Notes: generated by a model not told the origin, from the sequence alone. A stretch of 38,852 bases of DNA from Kofleriaceae bacterium (GCA_025357755.1 JANXOP010000128.1:1-38852), one strand, 5' to 3'. Shown: positions 18,524-28,956, numbered from the stretch's first letter. Program-made: numbers and translations.

Positions 18524-18943
18524 GGTCGGCGGCACCCACCACATTCAAAGCGGCGCTCGGTCGCAGCGGCAGCGCATCTCGAGGCATCACTACAACCGAG
18601 CCAACACGCTCGCGAGATTTGACCCCGAGGCGGACGCCGCGCGAGATCGCGAACGTCGGCGAGGTAACAATCTAAGCCGAGCCTCGACCGGCCTCGGAGG
18701 GCGGCCTCGGAGGCGACTGCGACTTCGCCTTTGCTCGTCGCGACTTCACCGGGCAGCTGAAGCACGCGTGGCGAAGCAGGGCGGTTTCCTTCGCGATGGC
18801 CACGAAGCGTCACGGCAGCAGCACTTCGTGGCTATCGGCAGCCGCGATCGCCGCACGGTCGGCTGCGTCGAGCTTCCAGGGCTCGAGGGTCGTGCAGCGC
18901 GCCACTTCGACTCCGGTCAAGGTCGGTTCGAGCCGTTGCCACG
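18524..18943. other. 420-bp gap without a convincing gene
   Basis: Short open frames exist on both strands but none shows a recognisable family or a plausible start. A 13-base-period direct repeat, CGGCCTCGGAGG at 18689-18700 and 18702-18713, sits in the middle, preceded by a CCGAG/CTCGG inverted pair. The right part (about 18800-18940) reads weakly protein-like on the minus strand just beyond the end of the P5C dehydrogenase gene, possibly a decayed gene tail. Together with 15850-18523 it forms a region of mobile-element decay. Confidence 0.4.
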
Positions 18944-20575
18944 CTAGCTCTCGTCGAGAAATGGGTAGCGGTAGTGGGTCGGCGGCGCGAACGTCTCCTT
19001 GATCGTCCGCGCCGAGGTCCAGCGCACGAGGTTCAGCATCGAACCGGCCTTGTCGTTCGTGCCCGAGGCGCGCGCACCACCGAATGGCTGCTGACCGACG
19101 ACCGCGCCGGTCGGCTTGTCGTTGATGTAGAAGTTGCCGGCGGCGTGACGGAGCTCTTGCTGCGCGTGGACGATCGCGCCGCGGTCGCGGGCGAACACCG
19201 CGCCGGTGAGCGCGTACGGCGAGGTCGCATCGACGAGCTTCAAGGTCTCTTCCCACGCGTGATCGGGATAGACGTGCAGCGTGAGGATCGGCCCGAACAG
19301 CTCTTCCTGCATGTGCCTGACCATCGGGTCTTCGGTCGTGATCAGGGTCGGCTTGACGAAGTAGCCGAGCTTGTCGTCGGTGCCACCACCGGCGACGATC
19401 TTCATGCCGGCCTTGTCTCGCGCTTCGGCGATCGCCTTGGCGTGCTTGTCGAAGGCGCCCTTCTTGATCACCGCGCCGCAGAAGTTCGTGAAGTCGGAGA
19501 CATCGCCGATCGTGAGGCCATTGACGGTCTCGATCAGCTCGTCCTTCATCGCCTTCCAGACCGACTCCGCGATGTACGCGCGAGACGCCGCGGAGCACTT
19601 CTGGCCCTGGTACTCGTACGCGCCGCGGACGAGCCCGGTCAGCACGGCTTTCGGGTCTGCGGAGGCGTGCGCGAGCACGAAGTCCTTGCCACCGGTCTCG
19701 CCAACGAGGCGGGGGTAGGTCTTGTAGCGATCGATGTTGCCGCTGATCCGGCGCCAGAAGTTGTGGAACACCTCGGTCGAGCCCGTGAAGTGGACGCCGG
19801 AGAGATCGGGATGGTCGAGGATGATGTGGGTCTTGTCGTGCGGCAGGCCCGGGATGAAGTTGATGACGCCCGGCGGAAAGCCCGCCTCTTCGAGGATCTG
19901 CATCGTGCGCCACGCGGCGAGCACCTGGGTCTCGGCCGGCTTCCACACGACGGTGTTGCCCATCAACGCGGGCGCGGTCGGCAGGTTGCCGCCGATCGCG
20001 GTGAAGTTGAAGGGCGTGAGCGCGAACACGAAGCCCTCGAGCGAGCGCAGCTCTTGCTGGTTCCAGATGCCCGGTGAGGACTTGGGCTGCTGGTGATAGA
20101 GCTGCTCGGCGAACGCGGGGTTGAAGCGCCAGAAGTCGATCAGCTCGCACGCGGAGTCGATCTCGGCCTGATGGCAGGTCTTGGATTGGCCGTGCATCGT
20201 GGCCGCATTCATCTTCATGCGCCACGGCCCGGCGAGCAGGTCGGCCGCCTTGAGCAAGCAAGCGGCGCGTGCCGACCACGGCATCGCGGACCACTCGTGG
20301 CGCGCTCGCATCGCGGCGCGGATCGCTTGCTGGACCGTGTCCTCGTCGGCGGCGTGGAAGCGCGCGATGACGTGGCCGTGCCGGTGCGGCATGGTGACGT
20401 CGCGCAGGTGGCCGGTGTGAACGTGTTGGCCGCCGATCACGCACGGAATCTCGACGACCTCGCGTTCGACCTCGGCGAGTGCGGTCTTGAGCCTCGCCTT
20501 CTCGGGCGAGCCCGGCGCGTAGCCGAGCACGGGCTCGTTGACAGGTTCCGGAACATGGACGATCGCGTCGTTCAT
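18944..20575 (-). CDS. pruA: L-glutamate gamma-semialdehyde (1-pyrroline-5-carboxylate) dehydrogenase
   Basis: A 543-residue aldehyde dehydrogenase of the ALDH4 type (the form found in mitochondria and some bacteria, TIGR01236-like). It oxidises glutamate semialdehyde/P5C to glutamate with NAD+, the second step of proline breakdown. Motifs: 'ALTPFNFTAIGGNLPTAPALMGNTVVWKPAE' for the nucleotide fold, 'GSTEVF', Glu293 in 'VGETGGKDF', the catalytic Cys327 in 'YQGQKCSAASR', and 'EELFGPILTLHVY', 'NFYINDKPTGAVVGQQPFGG'. The ATG at 20573-20575 begins the family's usual N-terminus. No proline dehydrogenase lies next to it, so the first step must be encoded elsewhere. It is divergent from a GNAT gene with 34 bases between the start codons. 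Confidence 0.92.
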   Translation of the reverse strand: MNDAIVHVPEPVNEPVLGYAPGSPEKARLKTALAEVEREVVEIPCVIGGQHVHTGHLRDVTMPHRHGHVIARFHAADEDTVQQAIRAAMRARHEWSAMPWSARAACLLKAADLLAGPWRMKMNAATMHGQSKTCHQAEIDSACELIDFWRFNPAFAEQLYHQQPKSSPGIWNQQELRSLEGFVFALTPFNFTAIGGNLPTAPALMGNTVVWKPAETQVLAAWRTMQILEEAGFPPGVINFIPGLPHDKTHIILDHPDLSGVHFTGSTEVFHNFWRRISGNIDRYKTYPRLVGETGGKDFVLAHASADPKAVLTGLVRGAYEYQGQKCSAASRAYIAESVWKAMKDELIETVNGLTIGDVSDFTNFCGAVIKKGAFDKHAKAIAEARDKAGMKIVAGGGTDDKLGYFVKPTLITTEDPMVRHMQEELFGPILTLHVYPDHAWEETLKLVDATSPYALTGAVFARDRGAIVHAQQELRHAAGNFYINDKPTGAVVGQQPFGGARASGTNDKAGSMLNLVRWTSARTIKETFAPPTHYRYPFLDES

Positions 20576-20603
20576 GACGGCCGGTGTACCACGGCGCTAT
20601 TGT
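20574..20603 (+). promoter_or_regulatory. Putative promoter of the PAT-like acetyltransferase gene
   Basis: ATGACG (20574-20579) and TATTGT (20598-20603) are 18 bases apart; the GTG start at 20610 follows 6 bases after the second box. The upstream box overlaps the start codon of the divergent pruA gene. Matches to consensus are four of six in each box, so this is tentative. Confidence 0.3.
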
Positions 20604-20609
20604 CTGGGC

Positions 20610-21095
20610 GTGCCGATCCGCGAGACCGCCGCAGAGGACTTCGCTGCGATCACTGCGATGACCAACGAGGTCATCGTGACGACCGCGATCCATTTTGGCT
20701 ACGAGCCGCTGGCCGATGACGAACTGGTCGCGCTGTGGCGTACGCAACGCGAGGACTTCCCATGGCTGACGCTGTACGAAGGCAGCACGGTCCTCGGCTA
20801 TGCGAAGGCCGGCACCTGGCGTGCGCGTGCCGCATATCGCTGGACCTGCGAGACCACGATCTACCTGGCGGCATCCGCGCGCGGCAAAGGCTTCGGCATG
20901 CAGCTCTACAACGCGCTACTCGACGCGTGTCGTGCGCGTGGCTTTCACTCCGCGATCGGCGGCATCACGCTACCGAATCCCGCGTCGGTCGTCCTGCACG
21001 AGCAGCTCGGGTTTGCCTCGGTCGGCGTGGTCCGCGAAGCCGGTAGCAAGTTCGGCACGTGGCACGACGTCGGCTTCTGGCAGAAGATGTTGTAG
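20610..21095 (+). CDS. GNAT acetyltransferase, phosphinothricin/methionine-sulfoximine acetyltransferase-like
   Basis: A 161-residue GNAT protein of the PAT/MnaT (YncA) type. It begins 'VPIRETAAEDFAAITAMTNEVI' and shows 'WLTLYEGSTVLGYAKAGTWRARAAYRWTCETTIYLAA'. The acetyl-CoA loop is 'ARGKGFGMQLYNALLDACRARGF', and the C-terminus 'IGGITLPNPASVVLHEQLGFASVGVVREAGSKFGTWHDVGFWQ' is highly characteristic. Members acetylate small amino-acid-like substrates such as phosphinothricin, methionine sulfoximine or methionine; the natural substrate here is unknown. The GTG start fits a TATTGT box 6 bases upstream. The stop overlaps the GTG of the next gene by one base (TAGTG), so the two are likely co-translated. 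Confidence 0.85.
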   Translation: MPIRETAAEDFAAITAMTNEVIVTTAIHFGYEPLADDELVALWRTQREDFPWLTLYEGSTVLGYAKAGTWRARAAYRWTCETTIYLAASARGKGFGMQLYNALLDACRARGFHSAIGGITLPNPASVVLHEQLGFASVGVVREAGSKFGTWHDVGFWQKML

Positions 21096-22666
21096 TGGAT
21101 CTCGCAGGTGGTGCCCGGAAGCTGATCAACGAGCTCGTCAAGGCCGAGCAGATCGAGGTCCGACGCGCCGAGATCGTGAGCCGAGATCTGGCGAAGTGGG
21201 TCGAGGCTCGCAGCCAGGTCTCGGGCGAGGAGCTCGCGACCTGGATCTCCGATCACGCGCAGGTCACGGACTTCTATGCGCCGACCAGCCTGCTCGACAC
21301 CCTGATCGAGCGGCACCTGACCGAGACGAGAGTCGTCGCGCTCTCCGAGATCGATCTTCGCAATCCCGCGCTCGAAGCCGAGATGGTCGCGCATCCCGAG
21401 CAGATCGAGCCGTATACGGTCTACGCGGACTTTCTCCAGGAGCGCGGCGATCCGCTCGGCGAGTGGATCGCCCTCGGCATCCTCGCGGACAAGGGCGGCG
21501 ACGAGGCGAGCGAACGCTTCGCGCGCTATCGCAAGCTCCACGACGTACGCCTGATGGGCGGGCTCGGGACGCGGCTCGCGGGCATACAGCTCGAGTGGCG
21601 GTTCGGCATGATCCGCGCGATCGAGCAGATCGGCGCGATGCACGCGTGGCCCGAGCTGCTCGCGCTGCGCGTGGCGAGCACGCTCGAGGCGATCCGGTTG
21701 TCGGGCCTTCGCCCGGATGTCGCCAACATCATCGTCACCCTCGCCGCGCCGAGCCTGCGTGCAGTCAGCATCGAGGGCGTGCACGGCGACGATCTGACGG
21801 CGCTGGGCTCGCGCGAGCTCCGCGAGCTGAGCGTCTCGGGATCGCGTGCCACGCTCGGCGCGGCGCTGCCCGCGAAGCTCGAGCGCCTGGTCTGGCGCGT
21901 GCGCGAGACAGCGATCGAGGGTCGCGTCCAGCTGACAATTCGCGAGCTCGACCTCGAGCTCCGTGCCGATTCGCTGAACCTGCTCGGCCAGCTCGAGCTC
22001 CCCGGCCTCGAGCGGCTGCGGCTCGAGCTCGAGCACCTACCCCTGCGCGAGCTCGCGGGTATCCTCCGCGCGTGCGAGAGCCCGATCACGCACCTCGAGC
22101 TGGCATCGGGCCGGATCGATCCCGCAACCTTCGCGACGATCGCGCAGCTGCCGATCGCGAAGCGGATCACCAAGCTCGGGCTCACCGGGCTCGAGCTCAC
22201 CGACGCCATGCTCGCGGCGATGACGCCCGGTGACTTCACGAACCTCTCCGAGATCGACGTCAGCTTCAACGAGCTGACCGGTGCAGGGGTCGCGCACGCG
22301 AAGCGGTTCGCGCCGGTCGTGATCAGCACGCGCCAGCACAAGCGCGGCAGCGCCATGGAGCAACGCGTGCGGCGATTCGCGGGCTCGCGCCTGCAACCCG
22401 CGGAGCTCATCTCCGATCCCAAACATTGGAAGCGCTCTGGCTTCGATGGCGATCTGCGGTGGGCGCGGTACGCCGGTGACACCGACTACGAGCTCTACAT
22501 CTCGAAGGACCTCGCGCGCTTCGCATGTTCGTGCCCGAGCAGTATCCAGCCGTGCAAGCACGTGATCGCACTCGCGCTCGTCGACGAGCGGACGCCGCTG
22601 CGCAACCTGCCTCCGGAGCTCGGGCTCGTTGCTCGGGTCGGTGCGCCGCGCGACGTGACGGGGTAG
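21095..22666 (+). CDS. TIGR02996-like / leucine-rich-repeat protein with C-terminal SWIM zinc finger
   Basis: A 523-residue protein from the GTG at 21095. A helical N-terminus with a WGR/DUF-like look precedes 'EPYTVYADFLQERGDPLGEWIALGI', the signature of the TIGR02996 repeat-companion domain seen in myxobacteria and planctomycetes. The middle has irregular Leu-rich repeats ('SLRAVSIEGVHGDDLTALGSRELRELSVSG', 'ITHLELASGRIDPATFATIAQL', 'LTDAMLAAMTPGDFTNLSEIDVSFNEL'). The C-terminus has 'YELYISKDLARFACSCP' followed by C-x6-C-x-H, giving Cys478-x-Cys480-x6-Cys487-x-His489, a textbook SWIM motif. SWIM fingers bind DNA or proteins; the combined role is unknown. The start overlaps the stop of the acetyltransferase gene. 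Confidence 0.75.
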   Translation: MDLAGGARKLINELVKAEQIEVRRAEIVSRDLAKWVEARSQVSGEELATWISDHAQVTDFYAPTSLLDTLIERHLTETRVVALSEIDLRNPALEAEMVAHPEQIEPYTVYADFLQERGDPLGEWIALGILADKGGDEASERFARYRKLHDVRLMGGLGTRLAGIQLEWRFGMIRAIEQIGAMHAWPELLALRVASTLEAIRLSGLRPDVANIIVTLAAPSLRAVSIEGVHGDDLTALGSRELRELSVSGSRATLGAALPAKLERLVWRVRETAIEGRVQLTIRELDLELRADSLNLLGQLELPGLERLRLELEHLPLRELAGILRACESPITHLELASGRIDPATFATIAQLPIAKRITKLGLTGLELTDAMLAAMTPGDFTNLSEIDVSFNELTGAGVAHAKRFAPVVISTRQHKRGSAMEQRVRRFAGSRLQPAELISDPKHWKRSGFDGDLRWARYAGDTDYELYISKDLARFACSCPSSIQPCKHVIALALVDERTPLRNLPPELGLVARVGAPRDVTG

Positions 22667-22742
22667 CGCAAGCGTCTCGGCGAGCTCGCCGGGCCTCTCG
22701 TCGTTGGTTACGCTCGCGCTGGGGTCGTTCTGGAGATACGCA

Positions 22743-23186
22743 CTAGATCTTCTTCGACATGATCAGGCGCGGCACGCGGTGCATGCCGGCGCGCTCGTAC
22801 AAGCGCACCGCGGGATTCTCCTCGCGGACCTGGAGATGAAATGCGCGCACGCCGCGGGTGCGGAGCTCGGGCTCGATCGCGGCGAGCGCGAACGCGCCGG
22901 CGCCGCGACCTCGCACCGCATCGTCGATGTAGAGCTCGGTCAGCCACGCCTCGCGGCCCCCGAACTCGAGATCGAAGCTGTACGAGAGGAACGCATAGCC
23001 GACATCACGGCCATCGTCTTCGATCACGAACACGCAACCGAGGTTCGGATCCGCGAGCATCTGGCGCATCGCGGTCTCGAGCGCCACATCCGAGATTTCG
23101 ATGCCCTCGTGATCCTGCAGCGCGCGCGAGCGCGGCAGGAGTGCGGGTACATCTGCGAGCGTCGCGGGGCGCAGCGCGAACGCCAT
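22743..23186 (-). CDS. GNAT family N-acetyltransferase
   Basis: A 147-residue single-domain GNAT protein. It begins 'LRPATLADVPALLPRSRALQDHEG'; strand 4 and the acetyl-CoA loop are seen in 'AWLTELYIDDAVRGRGAGAFALAAIEPELRTRG', and the end is 'AFHLQVREENPAVRLYERAGMHRVPRLIMSK'. The substrate cannot be told from the sequence. The ATG overlaps the stop of the upstream HelD-like gene on the same strand (TGATG), so it is the second gene of a two-gene operon and should share that gene's regulated promoter. A 76-base gap separates its 3' end from the convergent SWIM-protein gene. Confidence 0.85.
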   Translation of the reverse strand: MAFALRPATLADVPALLPRSRALQDHEGIEISDVALETAMRQMLADPNLGCVFVIEDDGRDVGYAFLSYSFDLEFGGREAWLTELYIDDAVRGRGAGAFALAAIEPELRTRGVRAFHLQVREENPAVRLYERAGMHRVPRLIMSKKI

Positions 23187-25612
23187 CAGCCCTCGGAAAC
23201 CGCTGGGGCCGCTGGGGCCTCGGTCGGCTCGACGACCATCCGACCGCCGTCGCGCAGCTCGTTGGGGACGAGCGGCGAGACTTCACCGGTCGACACCATC
23301 CAGAGCTGGTGAGCCGCGCGCGTGACGCCGATGTGGAGCAGGTGGCGTGCCCAGTTGACCGCGGGATAGCTGGTGTCGTTGACGTCGACCATCACGACGT
23401 AATCGAACTCGAGGCCCTTCACGTGCGTGACATCGGTGACGTCGACGCCGGGTTGGAAGTTGAACTCGTCGCGCTTCACGCGGCGTAGGGCAGGGACCTC
23501 GGCGCGCTTGAGGCCATCGAAGTACGCATCCGCTTGCTCGGAGTGGCGCGCGACGACGGCGCACGACGCGGTCGGCTCGTGGTTCATCAGCGTGCGCAAG
23601 GCATCTCCGAGGAACGCGACCGCTTCGCCGAGATCTCCGAACTCGTGGAGCTCGACCGGCTCGCCAGGGCGCGCGGCGATCGGATCGGTCGGCGCGAGCT
23701 CGGGGCCGAGCACCGCGCGCGCGAGCATCATGACCTCGGCGGTCGAACGGTACGATAGCTTCAGCGGTCGCACGATCGCGGCCTGGGAGTGATCGTTCGA
23801 GATCTGGCCGAGCAGCTCTTCCCAGGTCGTGAAGTTGTTGTCGAACACGAGGCGCTGCGCGGTATCGCCCGCGATCGTGATCGAGCGCTTGCGCGGATCG
23901 CCATCGGGCGTCCGCACGGCCTCGAACAGCACCTTGACCTCGAGCGCGGAGCGATCCTGCGCCTCGTCGATCGCGACGTGCTCGTACGAGATCTCGTCCC
24001 CACCGCTCGGCATCAGGACGCCGCGCTTGAGCTGGATCAAGCGGAGCAGGATCGGATCATCCTCGTCGTCGAAGCGGCCGGCCGGATCATCCGGATCGGC
24101 AACGACCTCGAGCCCTTCGCTATCGAGCTCGGGATTGCCCTCCTCGTCGACCGGCGCCTTCTGCGGCACCGTGAGCTGGCGCTTGACCCAGATGATCAAG
24201 CGTTCGATATCGCGGTCGGTGACATCCGTGCCTTCGAAGCCATCGATCAGCGCCTTGGCATCGGTGAACAGCTCCGCCCAGTCGAGCGTGATGTTGTCGG
24301 CGCGCTTGCGCGAGCGCTTGACCAGGCCCTCGAGCGCGACTCGCACGTTGACGTCGAGCTCGGTCTGCTTCTTCAGCCAGCTGTTCATGCCGGAGAGCCG
24401 CGGCACGAGCGCGCGCTTGACCAACCGGTTCCACTCCTCCAGCGCGACCGCCGACATCTCGGCCAGCTCGGCGCCGACCTTCGCGGTCTGCTCGCCGACC
24501 GCGTTCTCGAGCAAGCGGATCATCATCGGGTGCTTCTTCACGCGCGAGACGTTCTCGGGCGGGTCGTCGTTGTAGAGCGTCGGTGAATCCGGCAAGCAGC
24601 GCATGCGCATCTGGCGCGCCCATCCGGTGTACGTGACGACCGGGACGCCGGTGACGCCGAGCGCGGGGAGCACGCCGCCGACGTAGCGCACGAGGGATGA
24701 CGTGGGCACGACGAACAGCGTGTTGCGGGCGCTGAACCGGCGCGGATCCTGGAAGTTCAAGAACGCGACGCGATGGAGCGCGACGGTCGTCTTGCCGGAG
24801 CCTGCACCACCCTGGATCACGACGATGCCAGAGTCCGGCTGCGTGATGAGGTCGAACTGCTCCTTGTCGATGAGGGCCGCGATCTCGGGCAGCGCCTTGT
24901 CGGCGCGCACGGCGCCGGCGTTGTGATGAACGCCGAGCTTGCCCTTCTCTCCTCGCTCTGGCGGCGCAGCTGCGGCGGGGCGCGAGGCTTTGCCCATGCC
25001 ACCGTGGAGCACGGGCGTCATCTGGCCGACCGCCTGGAGCCACGTGCCGTGGGCATCGCGCAGGTACGTGCCTTGGGGTGCGCCGATCCGCCGCAGGTTG
25101 CCCTTCGCGATCGAGACATTGCGTCGGGTCTCGACCATGCCCTCGACGGTGCGGCCGGCGATCTCGTCCTCGTAGTCATCGCCCTCGTCGTAACGGTAGT
25201 AGATCCGCGAGATCGGTGCGTTGCGCCAATCGACGATCTGGACGTTCGTCTTGCGGTCGATGAAGCCGCGCTTCCCGATCATCACGTCCTTGGACTTGCC
25301 GCCCTCCTTCAACTTCATGTGCGCGAAGTACGGCGACGTGATGTCGACGGGCAGCGAGCGACCTCCACCGATCCGCGCGCGCAGGGCAGCGAGGCGGGTC
25401 ATCTGCTCGACCAGCGGCGGGAGGTCCTCCGCGCGCGCTTCCGAGATCTGGTCGCGCAGCGAGAGGAGATCCTTGTCCAGGTCGTTCGCGCCGACCCGGT
25501 CTTCGTCGACCTCTTCGCCCAGGGCGACACGCGCTTGGACCTGACCGAAGAGGCGTTCCTCCTCCGCGATGATCGTCGCGGCGTCACTGCCTTTTTCGAT
25601 TTCCTGGCCCAT
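23186..25612 (-). CDS. HelD-like superfamily 1 helicase / RNA polymerase-recycling ATPase
   Basis: An 808-residue UvrD-type ATPase. The N-terminal coiled-coil arm (residues ~10-85) and 'ITSPYFAHMKLKEG...MIGKRGFIDRKTNVQIVDWRNAPISRIYY' are features of HelD proteins rather than of true UvrD/Rep helicases. The Walker A motif 'GGAGSGKTTVALHR' lies at about 268-281, and Walker B is 'HVAIDEAQDRS'. Further SF1 motifs are 'AGDTAQRLVF', 'LKLSYRSTAEVMMLAR' and 'THVKGLEFDYVVMVDVND', with 'ARHLLHIGVTRAAHQLWMVS' at the end. HelD removes stalled RNA polymerase from nucleic acid in Firmicutes and Actinobacteria. Here the assignment rests on domain layout. The ATG at 25612 follows a promoter containing an operator-like dyad. 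A GNAT gene is translationally coupled downstream. Confidence 0.8.
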   Translation of the reverse strand: MGQEIEKGSDAATIIAEEERLFGQVQARVALGEEVDEDRVGANDLDKDLLSLRDQISEARAEDLPPLVEQMTRLAALRARIGGGRSLPVDITSPYFAHMKLKEGGKSKDVMIGKRGFIDRKTNVQIVDWRNAPISRIYYRYDEGDDYEDEIAGRTVEGMVETRRNVSIAKGNLRRIGAPQGTYLRDAHGTWLQAVGQMTPVLHGGMGKASRPAAAAPPERGEKGKLGVHHNAGAVRADKALPEIAALIDKEQFDLITQPDSGIVVIQGGAGSGKTTVALHRVAFLNFQDPRRFSARNTLFVVPTSSLVRYVGGVLPALGVTGVPVVTYTGWARQMRMRCLPDSPTLYNDDPPENVSRVKKHPMMIRLLENAVGEQTAKVGAELAEMSAVALEEWNRLVKRALVPRLSGMNSWLKKQTELDVNVRVALEGLVKRSRKRADNITLDWAELFTDAKALIDGFEGTDVTDRDIERLIIWVKRQLTVPQKAPVDEEGNPELDSEGLEVVADPDDPAGRFDDEDDPILLRLIQLKRGVLMPSGGDEISYEHVAIDEAQDRSALEVKVLFEAVRTPDGDPRKRSITIAGDTAQRLVFDNNFTTWEELLGQISNDHSQAAIVRPLKLSYRSTAEVMMLARAVLGPELAPTDPIAARPGEPVELHEFGDLGEAVAFLGDALRTLMNHEPTASCAVVARHSEQADAYFDGLKRAEVPALRRVKRDEFNFQPGVDVTDVTHVKGLEFDYVVMVDVNDTSYPAVNWARHLLHIGVTRAAHQLWMVSTGEVSPLVPNELRDGGRMVVEPTEAPAAPAVSEG

Positions 25613-25624
25613 AAGTGGTCGGCG

Positions 25625-25653
25625 AATCTAGTGACCTCTTGGGTCACACGCAA
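25625..25653 (-). promoter_or_regulatory. Promoter of the HelD-like gene with a dyad filling the spacer
   Basis: Read on the minus strand, TTGCGT (25648-25653) and TAGATT (25625-25630) are 17 bases apart. The spacer is exactly the inverted repeat GTGACC-CAAGA-GGTCAC (25631-25647). A perfect 6-bp dyad placed between the -35 and -10 boxes is a classic operator position. The ATG lies 12 bases beyond the -10 box. No candidate regulator gene is adjacent. Confidence 0.5.
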
Positions 25654-25761
25654 GTACGAGAGATCCTCGTCGGCACCTTTGCCGCCAATCCGGACCGCCA
25701 GGCACGGTGATGGACGTCGTTCACAGCTCTGACCGCCGCGATCGATTTCGACATCGTGCAC

Positions 25762-25801
25762 ACGGCCTAAAACCCTATTGCATCAGGGGGAAATAGGCCG
25801 T
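25762..25801. promoter_or_regulatory. 8-bp inverted repeat before speA
   Basis: ACGGCCTA (25762-25769) and TAGGCCGT (25794-25801) form a perfect 8-bp inverted repeat enclosing a CCCT/AGGG pair, 16 bases before the speA ATG. In RNA it would form a hairpin; in DNA it could be an operator. A TANNNT box (TACGTT, 25805-25810) lies 7 bases before the ATG; if transcription begins there, the repeat is upstream of the transcript and an operator is the better reading. Confidence 0.45.
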
Positions 25802-25817
25802 ACCTACGTTTCAAACG

Positions 25818-27761
<1,944 letters not shown>

Positions 27762-27791
27762 GCCGAGCCGATCCGCGTTACGCTTCCGGCC

Positions 27792-28127
27792 ATGAAGATG
27801 CTCGCCGGGGTTCTGGTCGTCTGGCTGGGTTCGGTCGCGTTCGCAGACACCGAGCCCACACCACAGGAGCAGGTCGCGAAGGTCATCAAGGACGCGACCA
27901 ACTTGCAGGCCTGCTACACCGACCGCGTGAAGGTCAGCACCAAGCTCGCTGGCAAGCTCGGCGTGGTCATCACGATCGAGGAGAAGGGCAACGTGAGCGC
28001 GGTGACGGTGACCACCCCGCTCGACGATAAAGTGGATGCGTGCGTGGTGGCCGGGATCAAGGCATTGACGTTTCCGTCGCCCGGTCAGCAGGTCAAGATG
28101 AAGTACGCGTTCGACTTTCACAAGTAG
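27792..28127 (+). CDS. Small exported protein with an AgmX/PglI C-terminal-like domain
   Basis: A 111-residue protein with a signal peptide ('MKMLAGVLVVWLGSVAFA', cleavage after Ala18). The mature part 'LQACYTDRVKVSTKLAGKLGVVITIEEKGNVSAVTVTTPLDDKVDACVVAGIKALTFPSP' follows the C-x(n)-C TonB-C-like pattern of the AgmX/PglI C-terminal domain family, common in myxobacteria and linked to gliding or envelope functions. The two cysteines could form a disulfide. The ATG follows TACGCT by 7 bases with no Shine-Dalgarno sequence. It follows speA by 30 bases but has no obvious link to polyamines. Confidence 0.7.
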   Translation: MKMLAGVLVVWLGSVAFADTEPTPQEQVAKVIKDATNLQACYTDRVKVSTKLAGKLGVVITIEEKGNVSAVTVTTPLDDKVDACVVAGIKALTFPSPGQQVKMKYAFDFHK

Positions 28128-28188
28128 GCGAAGCTCACGTGAGGCGATCCTCGTTCAACCCGTTACCGTGGCGTGGGATTCTGGTCGG

Positions 28189-28917
28189 GTGAAGGCTCTG
28201 GTCGCTGTAGCACTGCTGGCAGGCTGCGGTCGCGTTGGTTTTGGCGAACTGGCTGGTCGCGACGGCGACCCGGGTGCGCTCGTTGATGGGCCGACGCATC
28301 GTGCAGTGCCGACGTTCGTCCAGGCGATCGGCGCGACTGACACGAACGCGGTGTCGGGCGTCTCGGGCACCCTCGGTGGTGACATCGTCGTCGGCAACAC
28401 GCTCGTCGTCGCCGTCGATTTCAACAACACCAGCGCGAATCTGGTCGACCTGACCGATTCACTCGGCAACAGCTTCACACGCGTGTTCGGTCCTTCGGAT
28501 CTAGTCTCACGCACCTATCTCTACGCCGCGCCGATCACGACCGGGGGGCACGACTCGGTCAAGGCGACGATCGATGCACCCAGCAACCTGTTCGATCTCC
28601 GCATTCACGAATTCACCGGACTCGCTCCACTTGCAGCGAATTCGACGAGCGTGGCGTCCGGCACCGTCAGCGGTGCGGGCGTCATCGAGACCGGTGCCGA
28701 GATCACGACAACCGAGCCGAACGATCTGATCTTCGTACTCGCGCTGAGCGGCATCGTCCACGCGATGAGCCCCTACGCGATGGTGCTCGACTTCGAGGCG
28801 GACATCTCCGAGATCCTCGTCGCGACCACGCCGGGGATCTACGTGCCGGTCGTCGTCGTCGACAGCGGCGCGATGTGGGTGATCTCGGCCGTCGTCTTAC
28901 ACGCCGCCGAGATCTGA
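28189..28917 (+). CDS. Putative lipoprotein of unknown function
   Basis: A 242-residue exported protein from the GTG at 28189. The signal peptide 'VKALVAVALLAGC' ends in a lipobox cysteine, and 'GRVGFGEL' after it is a sequence I associate with myxobacterial lipoproteins. The mature part is rich in Thr, Ser, Val and Gly and in predicted beta strands ('GNTLVVAVDFNNTSANLVDLTDSLGNSFTRVFG', 'FDLRIHEFTGLAPLAANS'), resembling secreted immunoglobulin-like or adhesin domains, but no family is certain. An in-frame GTG at 28168 would add seven residues and spoil the signal peptide start. No catalytic motif is seen. Confidence 0.65.
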   Translation: MKALVAVALLAGCGRVGFGELAGRDGDPGALVDGPTHRAVPTFVQAIGATDTNAVSGVSGTLGGDIVVGNTLVVAVDFNNTSANLVDLTDSLGNSFTRVFGPSDLVSRTYLYAAPITTGGHDSVKATIDAPSNLFDLRIHEFTGLAPLAANSTSVASGTVSGAGVIETGAEITTTEPNDLIFVLALSGIVHAMSPYAMVLDFEADISEILVATTPGIYVPVVVVDSGAMWVISAVVLHAAEI

Positions 28918-28956
28918 GCCCTCGACACACTACAAGGATGGCCGATTTTCACGGGT

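Noticed and set aside
18689..18713. Direct repeat as a possible CRISPR or attachment site
   Set aside because: Two 12-base copies separated by one base, with no spacers and no integrase nearby.
18810..20747. A 645-codon minus-strand frame overlapping pruA in another phase
   Set aside because: It is out of phase with the ALDH motifs and has shadow-like composition; only its last ~40 codons beyond pruA look faintly protein-like.
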